From Cristatella mucedo (taxonomy: Eukaryota > Bryozoa > Phylactolaemata > Cristatellidae), in NCBI GenBank assembly GCA_009760855.2, contig WPIO01000075.1:1472001-1536000 (forward strand): a stretch of DNA of 64,000 bases, given 5' to 3'. Position numbers and translations under genes: made by a program. The notes under the pieces were generated by a model that was not told the origin of the DNA, searched no databases, and was given only the letters and a program-made list of their open reading frames with translations. Each line of letters opens with the position of its first letter. Position 1 is the first letter of the stretch. Shown here piece by piece: positions 23,501 to 35,562 of the stretch.

Positions 23501-25093
23501 AGATTCATCGCGACGCTCAACAAATGTTAGCTCGCCGCCAGCCTCGCGATCAGTCGAATTGCTCACTGCCAGTGTCCCGCAGTTGTTGAGAGTTAAGGAT
23601 CAGATATATAGACCAGGTTGACGTCGTGCACGACAAAAAGAAGCCTCTGCCCGCACTGCCTGCGACTTCTTGACAGACTGGTGCTTCAAGCATTAACTAT
23701 CATTACTTTCCTATCACAGGCTGTTGTCTGAAGTCGAGGATGCACTCGTCATGATCTTGCTATTTTAACTTCCTGGAGCTTCTATCAGACTATTGGGAAA
23801 TACGGAGTTTGCAGAGAGATTTGTGCGTGGACTCATCCATAGGCAGTCTTCAGTATTCCTATTCAGCAATCTGATCTCACAATGAGGTGTCAGGTTTAAT
23901 GAGAAGAGTGGTGAGCAATAGTTTGTGCTGCCTGGCATGCCAGAAAGACCCCCGCAAGTTTAAGCGAAAGTATTAGCGTAGCATTTCTTGCTAAGAAAAA
24001 TTCGTTTGGTTAGTTTTAGTGCTTTTTTGTTTCCTTTCTGATCAATCTAAATGAAAATGTTTAGAGTCTTTTCAGTTATCCTTAAAATCTTAGGATGCCA
24101 CTCTGCAGATTCTGCAGATTCTGCTGGGCGTAAATTAAAGTTGGCGGAATATCGTAATAGCGAAGGCAGCTAAAGATGCAGTGCTGACTTCTTCACCAGG
24201 TCCAAATAGTCTTTTTAGTTCCTCACCGAGAACAACTTGTGGCTGTATTTTCGGACCGTTTCACAGGTTTCACATTTTCTTTTTCCCGAGTCTAGAGGAT
24301 CGATGGCTTGTGATATCCCCTGTGCTGTGGCAGGGCCTGCGGAAACTAATTAGAAACTACTGACCTCATTCAATGCGAATGTCTGAAGGAAATACTATAG
24401 CGGGAGGAATACTTGCAAAAATATGATGCAGCACTTTAAATAGAAAATCTACAATGGATTAATGACTTTAACTGGCAAATACTTCCGGGTATATCAAAAA
24501 CCTCAGCTAACTAAGCAGTGATTACTTCTGGTAACCTTTGTCATGATCATTTGCATTTTCAATTCAAAGACTACCAGTACTTAAGTTCTTCCTTTCAAGA
24601 TTAACCGGAGTTCAATTTTAAGCTAGCTTGGAGTCGATAAGATTAATGTTAACATCATATTAAAAGCCGTGAATATATATATTATATATCGCATGATGAT
24701 TAAATAATTAGCTAAGTGCTATTTTAAAATCAAACGACATTTCTTCTAAAAAAATCTTTACCTTCTAAAAGAAATTTTTGTCTATCTAGACTAATACGTG
24801 CATTTTTTTTAGTTTTGCCTTGAATTTGCTTAAGCAGCTGGAAATTTTTGTCGACGGAGGAAAGATTAAAATCTGCACTCTCCGTTTATAAAAATTAAGA
24901 AGAAGACAGCATGCATTTGGATCGTCCACTATTTTAAGAATGCACTCGTCTCTGAAGCGTTTCAGCTGCAGACATTTCGACGCGCCGTCTTTGATTATGA
25001 GAACCCATAGAAACATGAGTATCGTCAGTTTAAGTCTCCCTCTCTAAGCCAGCCAACTGCAGAGAAAACGACCTCTGAGGGTTCACGTATGAA
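20540..25093. other. No recognisable gene; includes upstream region of receptor B
   Basis: Mostly AT-leaning unique DNA with the 31-bp direct repeat at 22326-22444 and a small imperfect duplication (TCAATATTCTGCTTTT) near 22890. The receptor B promoter must lie near the 3' end, but no core promoter motif is clear. Confidence 0.45.
22326..22444 (+). repeat. 31-bp direct repeat flanking an A/T-only spacer
   Basis: ATTCAAGCTGGTTTTCATTC and its continuation through TTTGCTAAAT occur at 22326-22356 and 22414-22444. The 57-bp spacer is almost entirely A and T. Confidence 0.85.
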
Positions 25094-27959
25094 ATGCCTT
25101 TCGGGGCTTCTCCTTCACCCAGTCTACTATTCGGCAACGCAACCTACGTGCCACAATTCGCGGATCTCTTGAACTCGTCCGAGACCGCTGCTGGTGTCGC
25201 TCGAGATGAAGCCGTCGTTGGATGTTCGATCGGTACCGATATCCAATGCAAGATTAACTTTTGGCTGCTCGCTGTGAGCGCGCCTCTTTTGCTTGTGCTC
25301 GGGACGATTGGCAATTCACTCATCATACACGTCATGAGGGTCAGCACAACGCAGCATTCAGCTTTTGGCACGTACGTTTCCGCTCTCGCAGCCGTGGATA
25401 CGCTCCTTCTCTGGGCCGTTCTGCCGAGGCACTTCATCCTGTGGGTATTTCTGGTGAGTACAAAAGTTTCTAGCGCTCCAAAATATATATGTTCCTGACC
25501 TTATGCGGCCTTAACCGGGTTGCAGACTAGCGAGTCGTCGTGCTACTCATAGTTTCACGTCATAGTCGTGCCAGCTCGCAGGGAGGAATTAGGAGAGCGG
25601 CAATTGCTGACTTGTTGATTTATGAGCTTCTGCAATATTTCCACTGTCAACGACATAACTTTACCGAATAAGTACAGAAGGCGCGAGATTTTGATTTGGA
25701 TATAAAGCGATATTGTCACCGCAAAAACAGGTGCTAGTAAAGGCTGAACAGCAGTAGGACCTTGATGGTATGAATTGATAATGGCTTGCCGGACGGAACT
25801 AAGTAATAATCGGACAATGCTCAGTGAAAGTACGTCGGTAGGCCATGTTCACCCTTGCCGCACGACTGTGCAGGTAGTTTCTCTTCCGGCAGGCCAAGAA
25901 TGTGCGCTCAATAGTATGCATACTTTCATAGCAAACACCAAAGATTGCTGTGTATTGGCCGTTGTTGTTAAGCATTGGCCGTAGAAGAGATACATGAAAC
26001 TGGATTAAGCATCTTCGAGCAACTGGGAGCCAGCGAGGTGACAAATTCGACGACCTTTTGACAGGTTTCACAAAGCTTTACTGTCTCTTCTTTACTGTCC
26101 GTCCAGTCACTTGTGAGTACACTTAAATGACTTCACTGTGATGCGAATGTCCGCGATGCTGTTGAAACATCTTAAGGCCGGTTGGCTGCAACACAAACCG
26201 TCCAGGCGAGCGTTGCCTTAGCATTTAACAGTTCACTCGCAGCAAGAGAAAATTCATGTAATCAGCCGATAGCACGTAGATCATAATGTGTAATATAATA
26301 TAATATATTACGCAATTACTATACATAAAACACATTGATTAGATTCAATAAATTCAATATATTGTAATAAATGTAATATAGTTTATTTTATTCAATATAA
26401 AGCAACATTGTAATATAATGCGTAGATCAGCAGCGCGATGGGATGTATCATCCAAACTCCAACTGCATTGAATGTCGGTGAATTTCGTAATCGTGCGAGG
26501 GAAACGTGCGCGTGAAACGTGTGTTAAAGGCAGCGCGGACAAAAGCAGTGGCCTTGAACCGGAAGCAGAGAAACGCCAAGAAACGGCAAACTCGGCGCTC
26601 CTTTTCCTAGAGCGGCCGCGAACGCTTGCCTGCGAGCCGGGCGCTCGCGCCCGCCGCGTTCTCGCGGCTCGTAGGCATCCGCCGCGAGAGGGCGCCACCG
26701 GCACTCTGCTGCGGGCACGAACTCGACGGCGCCGCCGTCGCCGCGCGCCAACCGCCGCCGGCCGGCCGCTCGCGGCAGCTGCCATCTTCTTCGGACGCGC
26801 GGCGAGCGAGAGAATGCTCAGCGATGAGCTGGGGCGTGCTTAAAGCAGTCGAATGAGAATTGCCAGCCACGCTGCTTCTCTTTCGTCAGTCGGCGCGCCG
26901 GACGAGCGAGAAGCGACGCGGCTGCGGCTGCTGCTTTGCCCTCACGCGGCCGCCTTCTCTCTTCGCCAGAACGACTTGCGAGAGGCGAACCAGTGGAGCT
27001 GCCGACTCTGGCGCTACCTCGAGCTGAGCCTGCCGAGCGCGTCCGCCTGGCTGCTCGTCGCGCTCGTCGTCGAGCGCTGCCTGTCGGTCCACTTCCGGCG
27101 GCGCACGTTCCGCTACCGCTGGTACGCGAAGAGCGGCCGAGCGCGGAGCGTCGTCGCGTGCGTCGTCGTCGTCTGCTTGGCCGCGAGCGCGCACGTGTTT
27201 TGGACGTTGGACGAGCAGCAGCAGCAGCAGCAGCGCTCCGCCGACTGGCGCACGGCGACGAAGCGCTGCGGCCAGCAGCCGTACGAAGCGCTGGCGGCCG
27301 CCGCCGCCGCCGCGTTCTACTGGCAGCGCGTGCACCCCATACTCGAGCTGCTCGCGCTGAGCATCTTGCCAACCGCAGTCATGCTTCCGGCTGGCGTCGC
27401 CGTAGCGCTCAGCCAGCGCAGGCGAGCGAAGGCGGCGGCGCGGAGCAGCCGAGACCGGATGCCCCGAGCGGCGGCGGCGGTTTGCTCCAGGTGCGACTCG
27501 CGCGAGTGCGAGCACCGGGACGCCGCCACCGACCAGTCGACGCTCCAGAGTCGGACGGCCATGATGATGTGGGTGGCGATCGCTTACATCTTGACCAGCC
27601 TGCCGATCGTCGTGTGCACGGCCTTGCAGAAGAGCGGCGGTGGCGTCGTCGGCGGAAGTAGTCAGCTGTGGGCCGGCATCGGCACCGTCGCCCTTTGCTC
27701 GAGCGCCGCAGGGAAGCTGGGCCTGTACGCCTTAAGTGGCGCCAAGTTCCGGCGTCTGCTCGCCACGACGACGCTGCGGCGGAAGCAGCGACAGCCGATG
27801 GCCGCCTCCGAGCGCAGCCTCGTCGGCTCCGAGATGGCTGAGACGGGTTCAAGGGGCTCGAGCATGCACGACTGTTCACGAAGCTCCATGCCGCAAAGCG
27901 CGAACGCGACCCAGCGGATCGGCAGTGCCTGCGAGAACCGGCATTCCGTCGTCGGCTAG
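25094..27959 (+). CDS. Class A (rhodopsin-like) GPCR, peptide-receptor type, receptor B; 2 exons
   Basis: Tandem paralogue of receptor A. Exons are 25094-25453 and 26970-27959 (449 aa), with a phase-0 intron at the same codon as intron 1 of A (TTTCTG|GTGAGT..CTTCGCCAG|AACGAC). Over the TM1-TM2 segment 38 of 78 residues match A. N-glycosylation sequons are N15 (NAT) and N27 (NSS). The C44/C52 pair is conserved. TM1 has GTIGN and TM2 has AAVD. TM3 follows WSC (C131) and carries ERC (155-157) in place of DRY. ECL2 has a polyQ run (EQQQQQQR) and a Cys before an Ala run. TM6 is WVAIAYILTSLP. TM7 reads KLGLY (369-373) where NPxxY is expected, so the usual Asn and Pro are both absent, then ALSGAKFRR. 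The C-tail is Ser-rich. The acceptor was placed by homology because the frame stays open upstream to 26853. Ligand is unknown. The frame is intact, but reduced signalling ability is possible given the TM7 changes. Confidence 0.82.
25454..26969 (+). other. Intron 1 of receptor B
   Basis: A 1,516-nt phase-0 intron, donor GTGAGT, acceptor CTTCTCTCTTCGCCAG. Its first two thirds are AT-rich, with an AT-only stretch at about 26290-26410. The last 500 nt are strongly GC/CpG-rich and continuous in composition with exon 2. No transposable element was recognised in it. Confidence 0.75.
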
Positions 27960-28600
27960 AGGCCCGGCTGCGGCCACTCAAGATGACGGCCGCCGCGCGA
28001 GCAGACAGCTCCGGCTGCTGTCTCGACGCACGCGACGACTATCGCAGCTCGCTCGCTCGCAATCTTGAGGCTTCGCAGTTACGAAGGAAGAACGCCTCGA
28101 ACGGGTCAAACGCCTCGACTTGCGATGGGGTCCGGTGTGAACTGTAAATGCGCCCTTTTATTTTCAAGTAGGATCGCGAGCTGTTCGCAGATTGTTCGGC
28201 CGCTCCTCGTGAATCTGCACTTGGCAGGTGGCCAGGCAGCTGGCCGGCTGCTGCGGCTGCAGCGGCGGATGTGCATGCCAGGATAGCCATGATGATTTGC
28301 AAATCGAATTCGCGGAAGCACCTCGCGGGGGCTGAGCAATCGCTGAGGGTCAGCGCGTGCGAAACGCACCTCATGGCCGCCTCCGATCGACTGGGGCTGT
28401 TTTTGCTACACGTGTGCTCCGAGTCAGGCGATGCGTCATGCGCCTTAAACGGCGCAAGCTTTCTTCAGCTGGCTATCGTAGGAAAGCGGCCGCGGCCAGT
28501 GGGACAACGGAAGAGACACTGAAGCGTAGCATGTCCCTCTCTCAGACAATGCTAGCTGTCTGCTACGTGTGTCGTGCTTTGCCGCGCTGAGAAGCCATTC
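27960..28600 (+). other. GC-rich 3' flank / likely 3' UTR of receptor B
   Basis: GC-rich sequence continues for about 600 nt past the stop, then composition returns to AT-rich. No canonical AATAAA or ATTAAA was seen close to the stop. Short open frames on both strands here have no recognisable domain. Confidence 0.4.
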
Positions 28601-28781
28601 ATTCATAAGCTAATATTCACAGGAGGACTAAACGGTCATTCGTAAATAATTCGTAAAATCCACATATAAACGCCTTTCGGAATAACCTTGTTCTGCTGTA
28701 AGAAAATAATACGGACTATTTCTTGCATTGCAGGATCGTTCGTTAAATGCACGGAAAATATTTATAACATTCGGGCCGCGA

Positions 28782-28915
28782 GCCTCGCTGGGTCATAGCG
28801 CTACAGCGTTTCACTGAATGCTCGCCTCGCTGGGTCATAGCGCTACAGCGTCTCACTGAATGCTCGCCTCGCTGGGTCATAGCACTACAGCATTTCACTG
28901 AATGCTCGCCTCGCA
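28782..28915 (+). repeat. 42-bp minisatellite, three copies
   Basis: The unit begins GCCTCGCTGGGTCATAGC and ends CACTGAATGCTC. Copies start at 28782, 28824 and 28866 and differ by one to three bases. A partial fourth start follows. Confidence 0.95.
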
Positions 28916-28980
28916 AAGCTATGTCAGCCCAAAACTCCTGCTACTGGAACAGATCGGAACAACCGAACCGAATCTGCTCG

Positions 28981-29012
28981 GAATTAATTAATTAATTAAT
29001 TAATTAATTAAT
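28981..29012. repeat. (TTAA)n microsatellite
   Basis: Seven to eight perfect AATT/TTAA units. Confidence 0.95.
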
Positions 29013-29667
29013 CTGCTCACTGTGACATCGCAGCTTCAGCTTTAGTCGACCGCTGCTCGAAAAGTAAAGCAACGTAGTAAAACGATCAACATTCCCGGCT
29101 GCTTTGCAAAGTGTTACCAATGTGGTGTATGCCATCAACGTCCAGACATGACAAGGCCAAAAACACAACTCTCATGAGAGCTTCAACAAACGTGCGATGA
29201 TAACTGGCGACCACTGAAGCTTTGAGAACGCTTACCGACTTGTACGTGCAGCACCGACGCATTCAGGTATGCGGGCAGTAGCAGCAACACAGTAGAGACG
29301 AAGAGCGCCTACAGCTTGGCATAACAAGTCAATATCCATAATTTAGAGCTCCATTTAACAGTGCCGAGGATTACAGAATTTTAATAGTGGCCATTATACT
29401 CCAACGGATCTATGGCCTGGAGCTCAAATTAATTCAAATGCATGGGACAAATTCGGAAAGCTCAACTGACTGTGTGTCGCCTGGCGTCTGCTTTTATTCG
29501 GCCTCGGCCACTGATTATCACATTATTGGATCGTATCTGCTGCAATTCAAAAACCGTGAAGCTCTAATATATGTCAGTGTCTTGTTGATTAGGCTCTCCG
29601 CCGTTTCACTAGTCAGCTGTGGGCTAACTAAAGAATGAGATATTGTAGCTATCGTTGGTTGATAGAC

Positions 29668-29698
29668 TCTCTCTCTCTCCTTCTCTCTCTCTCTCTCT

Positions 29699-29731
<33 letters not shown>

Positions 29732-29732
29732 N
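29668..29732 (+). repeat. (CT)n microsatellite ending in an undetermined base
   Basis: Nearly pure CT run. Position 29732 is an N, the only undetermined base noticed in the window, so the local assembly may be uncertain. Confidence 0.95.
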
Positions 29733-29738
29733 ATATAT

Positions 29739-29894
29739 ATCGCCTTCGTTGTCCCTTTTTTTCTCAGTCATTTAGCTTTTCTTAAAGTAAGGGAGCTCTA
29801 ACACCATGCATTTTCATAAATAAGACGAGGTGTTAGAGCTCCCTTACTTTAAGAAAAGCTAAATGACTGAGAAAAAAGGGACAACAAAGGCGAT
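29739..29894. repeat. Near-perfect inverted repeat, 66-bp arms, 23-nt loop
   Basis: The left arm 29739-29805 (ATCGCCTTCGTTGTCCC to AGCTCTAACACC) is the reverse complement of 29829-29894 (GGTGTTAGAGCTCCC to GGGACAACAAAGGCGAT) apart from about one substitution and one T length difference. The loop is 29806-29828. It sits directly after the (CT)n run and the N. It could be a small palindromic element, a hairpin-RNA source, or a fold-back sequencing/assembly artefact. Confidence 0.9.
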
Positions 29895-31119
29895 AGTGTA
29901 ACCAAAGTAGCCGCCGGAATTGCGTGGCCATAGTGCACAAGCGATTGCAGTAACACGGGCGCGACGAAGCAGCGACCGAGGTTTATGAGCTCTCATTTAG
30001 AGAGCTCAGCTCTTTTTACTCACGTTGATCAATCCGTCCCATATATATCTCATCGCTCATTCATCTATCCGTCTTTATTTTAATCAAATCAACTTTTTAA
30101 TGTCTTTAGTTGAATTCAACATCTGCCGGCAGTTGAACGGTAAATTGGAGCACTATCAAATTCAAATAGCTAGAAGAGATTCTTACATCGTTCAGAGTGA
30201 ATGCCAAAATTTCTAAATTAAAACAGAGCTTTCTAGCAAAAAAGCGATACACTGTTTAGTTTGTTAGTAAACTGCCTCACGCTTTCACGTCATTTCGCGT
30301 AATATGCATTAAAATTGTAATACTACGATTGAAATTGCTCCGGGAAACATAAGCAGAAGTAAACACCATAATTTTTTGTATTTACCTTGAGAAGAATGTC
30401 TCCATCATACAGTTTCCCAGTGCGAAACAAATAGGCCGGACAGGAGTACTGAATAGTGAATGCAATATCTTGCTGTTGGAGCTTTGCTCAGCACATGGAA
30501 GGCTTGAGCAAAACGAAATGCAGGTGCACGAATTCGTCATTTTCGCACACAGGGTGGTGGTTAGTTCCGATTGCTAGGTTAATAGATTTTTCAACAGTGC
30601 TTGTGGTGCATAGCCGCATTTTGAAGGCAAGATTCAAATGGATTGAAGCATGCAGTTATATGTAAAGTTCGATGCGTTGTTAGCCAGCGTCGGTTACTCA
30701 GAACTGAGCGCTCTGATTTCAGGCTCGCGACCCGTGCACTTAACGTGACTCTCGTTGGAGGCAGCTAGTACCAGTTAGAGAGAACGTGAGATTAGAATCT
30801 TTTGAGAAACTTTCCTAGAAGCTGGGAAGTTTGACATTAATCAGAAGTTTACTTTTAGATCACTCTTAAGAAAAACTGAATCGAACCATGCAAGCGCTTC
30901 AGAAGTGGCTGCGAGAGAATTTAGAGCCAAGTATTTTGTTTTCTTAAATAAACATTCAAACCCCGCCGTTATCATGCTTGGAAAGTATTCAAAGGCGAAT
31001 AAGGATGCCCTTTGCAATGCAGCATGTTCTTTAGGACCGTAGTTTGCAATCTGCTTTGACTCATATGCAACGGACTGCTGAAAGCACATACGAAATAGCA
31101 ATTAATCACTAGGGTGCCA

Positions 31120-31190
31120 CACACGAGCTAGCGACCTTTGCTCCGGTTCACTAGATGCTCAGTTTCTAACCACCCAGGCACTAAAGACCA
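31120..31190 (-). mobile_element. tRNA-like fragment, possible SINE head
   Basis: Minus strand: GCCTGGGTGGTTAGAAACTG resembles an A-box region, and GGTCGCTAGCTCG could be a decayed B box about 45 nt later. No known tail follows. Confidence 0.25.
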
Positions 31191-32816
31191 GTTCATTGGA
31201 TATAATTAAGGCTGCAAGGAACAGATAGGTGTTTAGCTTAGTTTTGATTGTCGTAAAATCAGAGAGGACTTCATCCTTGCTTTCATCTCGGTTTGCATAG
31301 TGTGCGCAGTGTGAAATGATTGTATATTCGCCTGCTTCAGCCGTTGCCGTCGCTACGAGCGCATGCATGCACGATCGTTTGCTTCAGTAGCTTCAGACTT
31401 CCCTTTGGTCTGCCATTAGGCAATACATCGATGGATCGAGATCCAACTACCGAGAGTTGAACTCGAAAGCTGATCGGAGATGCCATTGCACTAAGCTTTT
31501 TAAGAAGGACTTTTTACGGAAATTTCTTCTTGAGATTTAAAGAGAGCAATTTAAAAGAGTTTTTTGTGCTAAGAAGAAGAATTACTAGCTAGAGCTGCAT
31601 TCAGCTAAAGGAGATTCCTCGTCGGGTCTAACTGGATCGGGCGTGTAAGCCTCGACCTCTGCATTCGAGTTTCAATTTTAAATCGGTGCTTGCACGTTGT
31701 GGCTTCTCAACAGTGCGTCTTTTTTCGCGCACGGAGCGTGTCAAATACGCGTTCAAAGTAACGCGGTTTTAGCCTTAGCCTGCCAATACTATTAGATCAA
31801 CACTCTTAGCTGCGCGCTTCAGATCGTTTCAAGCAAAGATAGAAATTCTCGCGTTGCGAGAACAGTCGAGAATATGAATGCATGCGCTTGAATTCCATGC
31901 CGATGTGTTGCCATAGGAAGATAGAAGCGGAATCTAAAGGCATACGTTGACAACTATTTATTTGATTTTTATATTTGCTGTTTTTTATTAGAGCCAAGTT
32001 CCTTGCTTCTCGTTCCTGGGTACGAAAAACCGGAATGTAACAACAGGAAGAACGGAAGGGCAAACTGTCTGTAATTTATAAAGCCACTAACTTTGACTTT
32101 GGGTGCTTAACACTACAAACATTCGCTGGGTGGTTCCTGATCAGCCATTAGCCAAGTCTTACGACTACTATTCCGTGGGTGTTTTGGGTAATAATCTGGC
32201 CTTTGACCTTTGCATCGGCTTATTTGGACTGGTTCAACCAAAAGCTTAGGTTGGTCTGCATGGCTGTGCGGATGTCACGACATCACGTTCTGGATGATGC
32301 TAATGGAAGTGGGCAAAAGCTTCTGCCTCGGACATCGTTCTGTGCTTGATATTAGCTTTCAGCTCCTTGATTTCAGATCGCTACCATATTATGTAAGCGC
32401 GAAATACGCTTACATATATAGTAAAGCTAATTTCGTCTGGCACTGTGTACCAGACTCCAATCAGACTGCTCTCAGTGGGCACAGAATGATAGTGAGCAAT
32501 ACTATCTTGCTTGATGTTACGTAATGCGTGCCGAGCTAAATACCTATCGGGCTAATTTGGTACTGACAAATATTTGGATCGCTATTCCTCAGTAAGATCT
32601 TGAGCTATCAGAATAAAAAGCTGTGCGTGTATATGTTAATATTTTGCTGTCACTGCTTGACAGTGTTCAATGTCGGGATTTTGTTACGAGCACCTTTTCG
32701 CTAAAATCTAGAGTTAATGTTATAAAAAGCCTCCTAAGTTATTACTCAACAGATGCGACTATCAGAAGCCATTTCCCGCAGTACTGCCGGGTTCAGCCAT
32801 AAGCATTACTGACGGA

Positions 32817-32861
32817 GAAAGTGACAGAGAGAGACAGAGACAGAGACAGACAGACAGAGAC

Positions 32862-32898
<37 letters not shown>

Positions 32899-32920
32899 GA
32901 GAGAGAGAGAGAGAGATAGC
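32817..32920 (+). repeat. (GACA)n/(GA)n microsatellite
   Basis: Imperfect GACAGA and GACA units ending in a short GA run. Confidence 0.9.
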
Positions 32921-34268
32921 GAGAGCGTTCCACCATCTCGAATTTTTTTAAATCCAAGACGTCCCTGTGTTACATTTGTTTTTTATATAAAAAAAATTAT
33001 GTCTGCTGCCGACAGCAGAATGTAAACGACTGAATAAAATCTGAAGAGAAACGTAGAGAGCGCAGGTGCAGCATTTGACAGAAAGAGATATAACACGTTA
33101 TCCTAGGAACTTGACTCATTTCACAATATTAGAGAATTTCAGAGCCAGAGTCATGCCAACGCTCTCATTTGAAAGGCTTCGCTAGAGATATATTTTGTAT
33201 AAAATACTGTATCTGTATCGCAGAATTGATGTGCTGCAGAATTAAGAGCTCGTAGGAGTCCCAACTGGTGGGCTGGCAGAGCAGAGTAGCATGATTTTAA
33301 TCCTCATGCCCTCAGGATGAGGCTTCACCTCCACCTCCACAGGCTCTAATGCATTAGGTTACTCAGTGGCTCCCTCGAGAAACTGAAACCGGTAGGAAAC
33401 TCTTAATTAATGTGAGACTCATATGCTCGCCGAACCATAGGCCTGGCCCGTATTTATCTTCGCTATATGTTTATATATGGTGCGATTTAATGAGAGTATC
33501 CCCTCAGTCAATGTGTTTACTCTGCAGCTAACCTAAATTTCCGAGACAGGATTTAGCTGTCTAAGGAAGTGGCAAAATTATTCACTGTACAACTGGCTAA
33601 TAGATTTATCGAACAATGTTCGCCCTTGAGTACACATTGCGTTTTATTCATCCCTTGTGCTAAACTAATTAGAAAGTAGCTATTCTCTCACACAAACTTT
33701 GACTTTGCAGCCAGGAAAGCTGTATTTGGTAATTCTCCGGCCTTGCTGTTAGGCGTCGTGCTGGCTTAAATTCACACGGATAAAAAGTTGCACTATTTCT
33801 GGCGCCATCCAAACAAGTAAAAGATTGGCGAATGTCGTACTTTGGATTTGTATCAATAAAAGTGCAACAGTACAGTAGGTGCTTTTTATAAAATATTAAT
33901 TTACGTTGCTTCATAGCAAGTGAATAGTAAATTGCAAAATGTGCTGTACGCGGCATCGAGGGTCACGTGCACCCAGTGGTTGCATTTAGCGCTACAAGTG
34001 CAAAGAACGAGAAGTCAAGGAACGAATGGACGTATCGCCTCACGAGAGCGTCTGCCAAGATCCGCAAGGCCCATATTTCGGCATGCTTTTCGGGGGATCG
34101 AGGAGAAAAACATTAAGCAGCCTCGTTTCGCCCGTGAACATCTTGTGAGAACTTTTGGATGTACGGTGAACGACAGTTGCTCGTTAGTTTGGTTGTTTTG
34201 CAAAATACTAGGTAACAAGTAAGATGTTATTTTTTATTGATGCAGTTGAATTAATCAATTTACGATAT

Positions 34269-34370
34269 GTGTGTGTGTATTTGCGGGCGTGCCTGCGATT
34301 GTGTGTGCGTGCGCGCGCACGTGCGTGTGCGCGCGAGCACGTGCGTGCGTATGTGCGTGTGTTTCTGACT
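34269..34370 (+). repeat. Imperfect (GT)n/(GC)n microsatellite
   Basis: TGTGTGTG, then mixed TGCGTGCGCGCGCACG units. Confidence 0.85.
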
Positions 34371-34631
34371 ATTTTCCCGGCGGCTTGAAGAAAAAAGAGC
34401 CGGGAAGTTCGCTACCCCCAAATGTCTGAAAGGAACCGACTCACCACTCAACGAATTGCTAATTCCTAAGTGACGGACCCTACCAAACATGGACCATACT
34501 ATAGCGTGCCTCCCATCATGTATCCACACATTCCTTCATCCGTCATCTAGCCCGTCATCTACCGTCTAGCCCTGAGATTGCGGCCCTCAGCTCTCCAGAG
34601 AGGTAAGTCGGCCATCGTCGGCCATCAGTCT

Positions 34632-34701
34632 GCCATCGTCACGATAGAGCAGCACTTCAGGCATTCACGTCGGCCATCGTCACGATAGAGCAGCACTTCA
34701 G
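34632..34701 (+). repeat. 29-bp direct repeat, two copies
   Basis: GCCATCGTCACGATAGAGCA with its continuation GCACTTCAG occurs at 34632 and 34673. Additional shorter TCGGCCATCGTC copies lie just upstream. Confidence 0.85.
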
Positions 34702-35229
34702 ACAGAGGGGAATTTGGTGCAGATCCAGAATATAATTTGCCGAGAAGAAAAAGCGATACATCATCATCAACTGAACAGAAACACCTCGGCGATCTGATCA
34801 GAGGCCAACATCCAGGCTGATCAGGTGGAACTCTTAGGGCGGTCGAACGTGCGAAAGCGATCGGTCACAGGGAGAATTAACTTGCTTCCAGCTTGCTCTG
34901 TCGGGCATGGCGCGATTGGCTGCGCTTCTGCAAGAATGCGTCTGTTCGTTTCAACTTTATGCAGATAATCTGTAACGTGAGTGACTTCAGCACAATCCTA
35001 GACAATTTAGCCAAGAGCCTCAATATCTGAGTGCTTCCGGACGAGCGAAAGGTACTCGTGTATATCCCCATGTACGCATTTGCACGGAATCCGCGAGTCT
35101 GAAGATGCTGATGAGTGGCGTAACGTTTGACCACCACGGCTGAGAGATTATTGAATGCTTTAAAATGAAATCATTTCTTACAAGCTCCAGCCCCCGTAGC
35201 GGCGTCACGCAGTTTCCATATTTCCTTGA

Positions 35230-35562
35230 CCTACGGAACAGCCTGAACACTCGAGCACACTTTTGCAAAGAAACTGGCCACAGCAGACCGAATTATATGC
35301 TGGAAAAATCAGCGTCGAGTGCGAACTTTTGGTAGAAGCTGGAGGTACGCTGATACCGCCGCTACACATCAAGTTAGATCTCAACAACACACCTCTAGAC
35401 CAAGAGTCTGCAGCTTTCAAGTACCTCCAACGTGTCTTTCCGCTGGTTTCAAAGGCAGCGTTCAAAAATGTGAATATTTTTACCACATTTGCTTATTTAT
35501 ATTCGTCAGACGACGCAAGCAGAATAGCATTTAGTATGACGAATTCTCCGAGAGTAACATAA
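35230..35562 (+). other. Open frame of about 110 codons, unrecognised
   Basis: The frame is open from 35230 to the TAA at 35560-35562. Its composition is ordinary and protein-like, with alternating hydrophobic and charged residues (ELYAGKISVECELLVEAGG, IPPLHIKLDLNNTPL). No ATG lies near its start, so if real it is an internal or terminal exon, or a decayed transposon ORF. Competing minus-strand frames overlap it. Confidence 0.2.

Larger units (their letters stand above)
29895..35229. other. No recognisable gene
   Basis: AT-leaning DNA with microsatellites at 32.8 and 34.3 kb, a short direct repeat at 34.6 kb, and weak tRNA-like traces near 30680 and 31120-31500. Nothing else supported. Confidence 0.45.

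Noticed and set aside
26354-28374. Numerous 60-240 codon open frames on both strands over and around receptor B exon 2
   Set aside because: High GC removes stop codons in all frames. Only the frame that aligns with receptor A and contains TM helices is supported.
28782-28915. CRISPR-like array
   Set aside because: Units are contiguous 42-bp repeats without spacers, in a eukaryotic context.
31430-31500. tRNA-like sequence on the minus strand with GAGTTCAACTCTC
   Set aside because: Only a loose B-box resemblance, with no confirmed A box spacing or SINE tail; too weak to list as an element.
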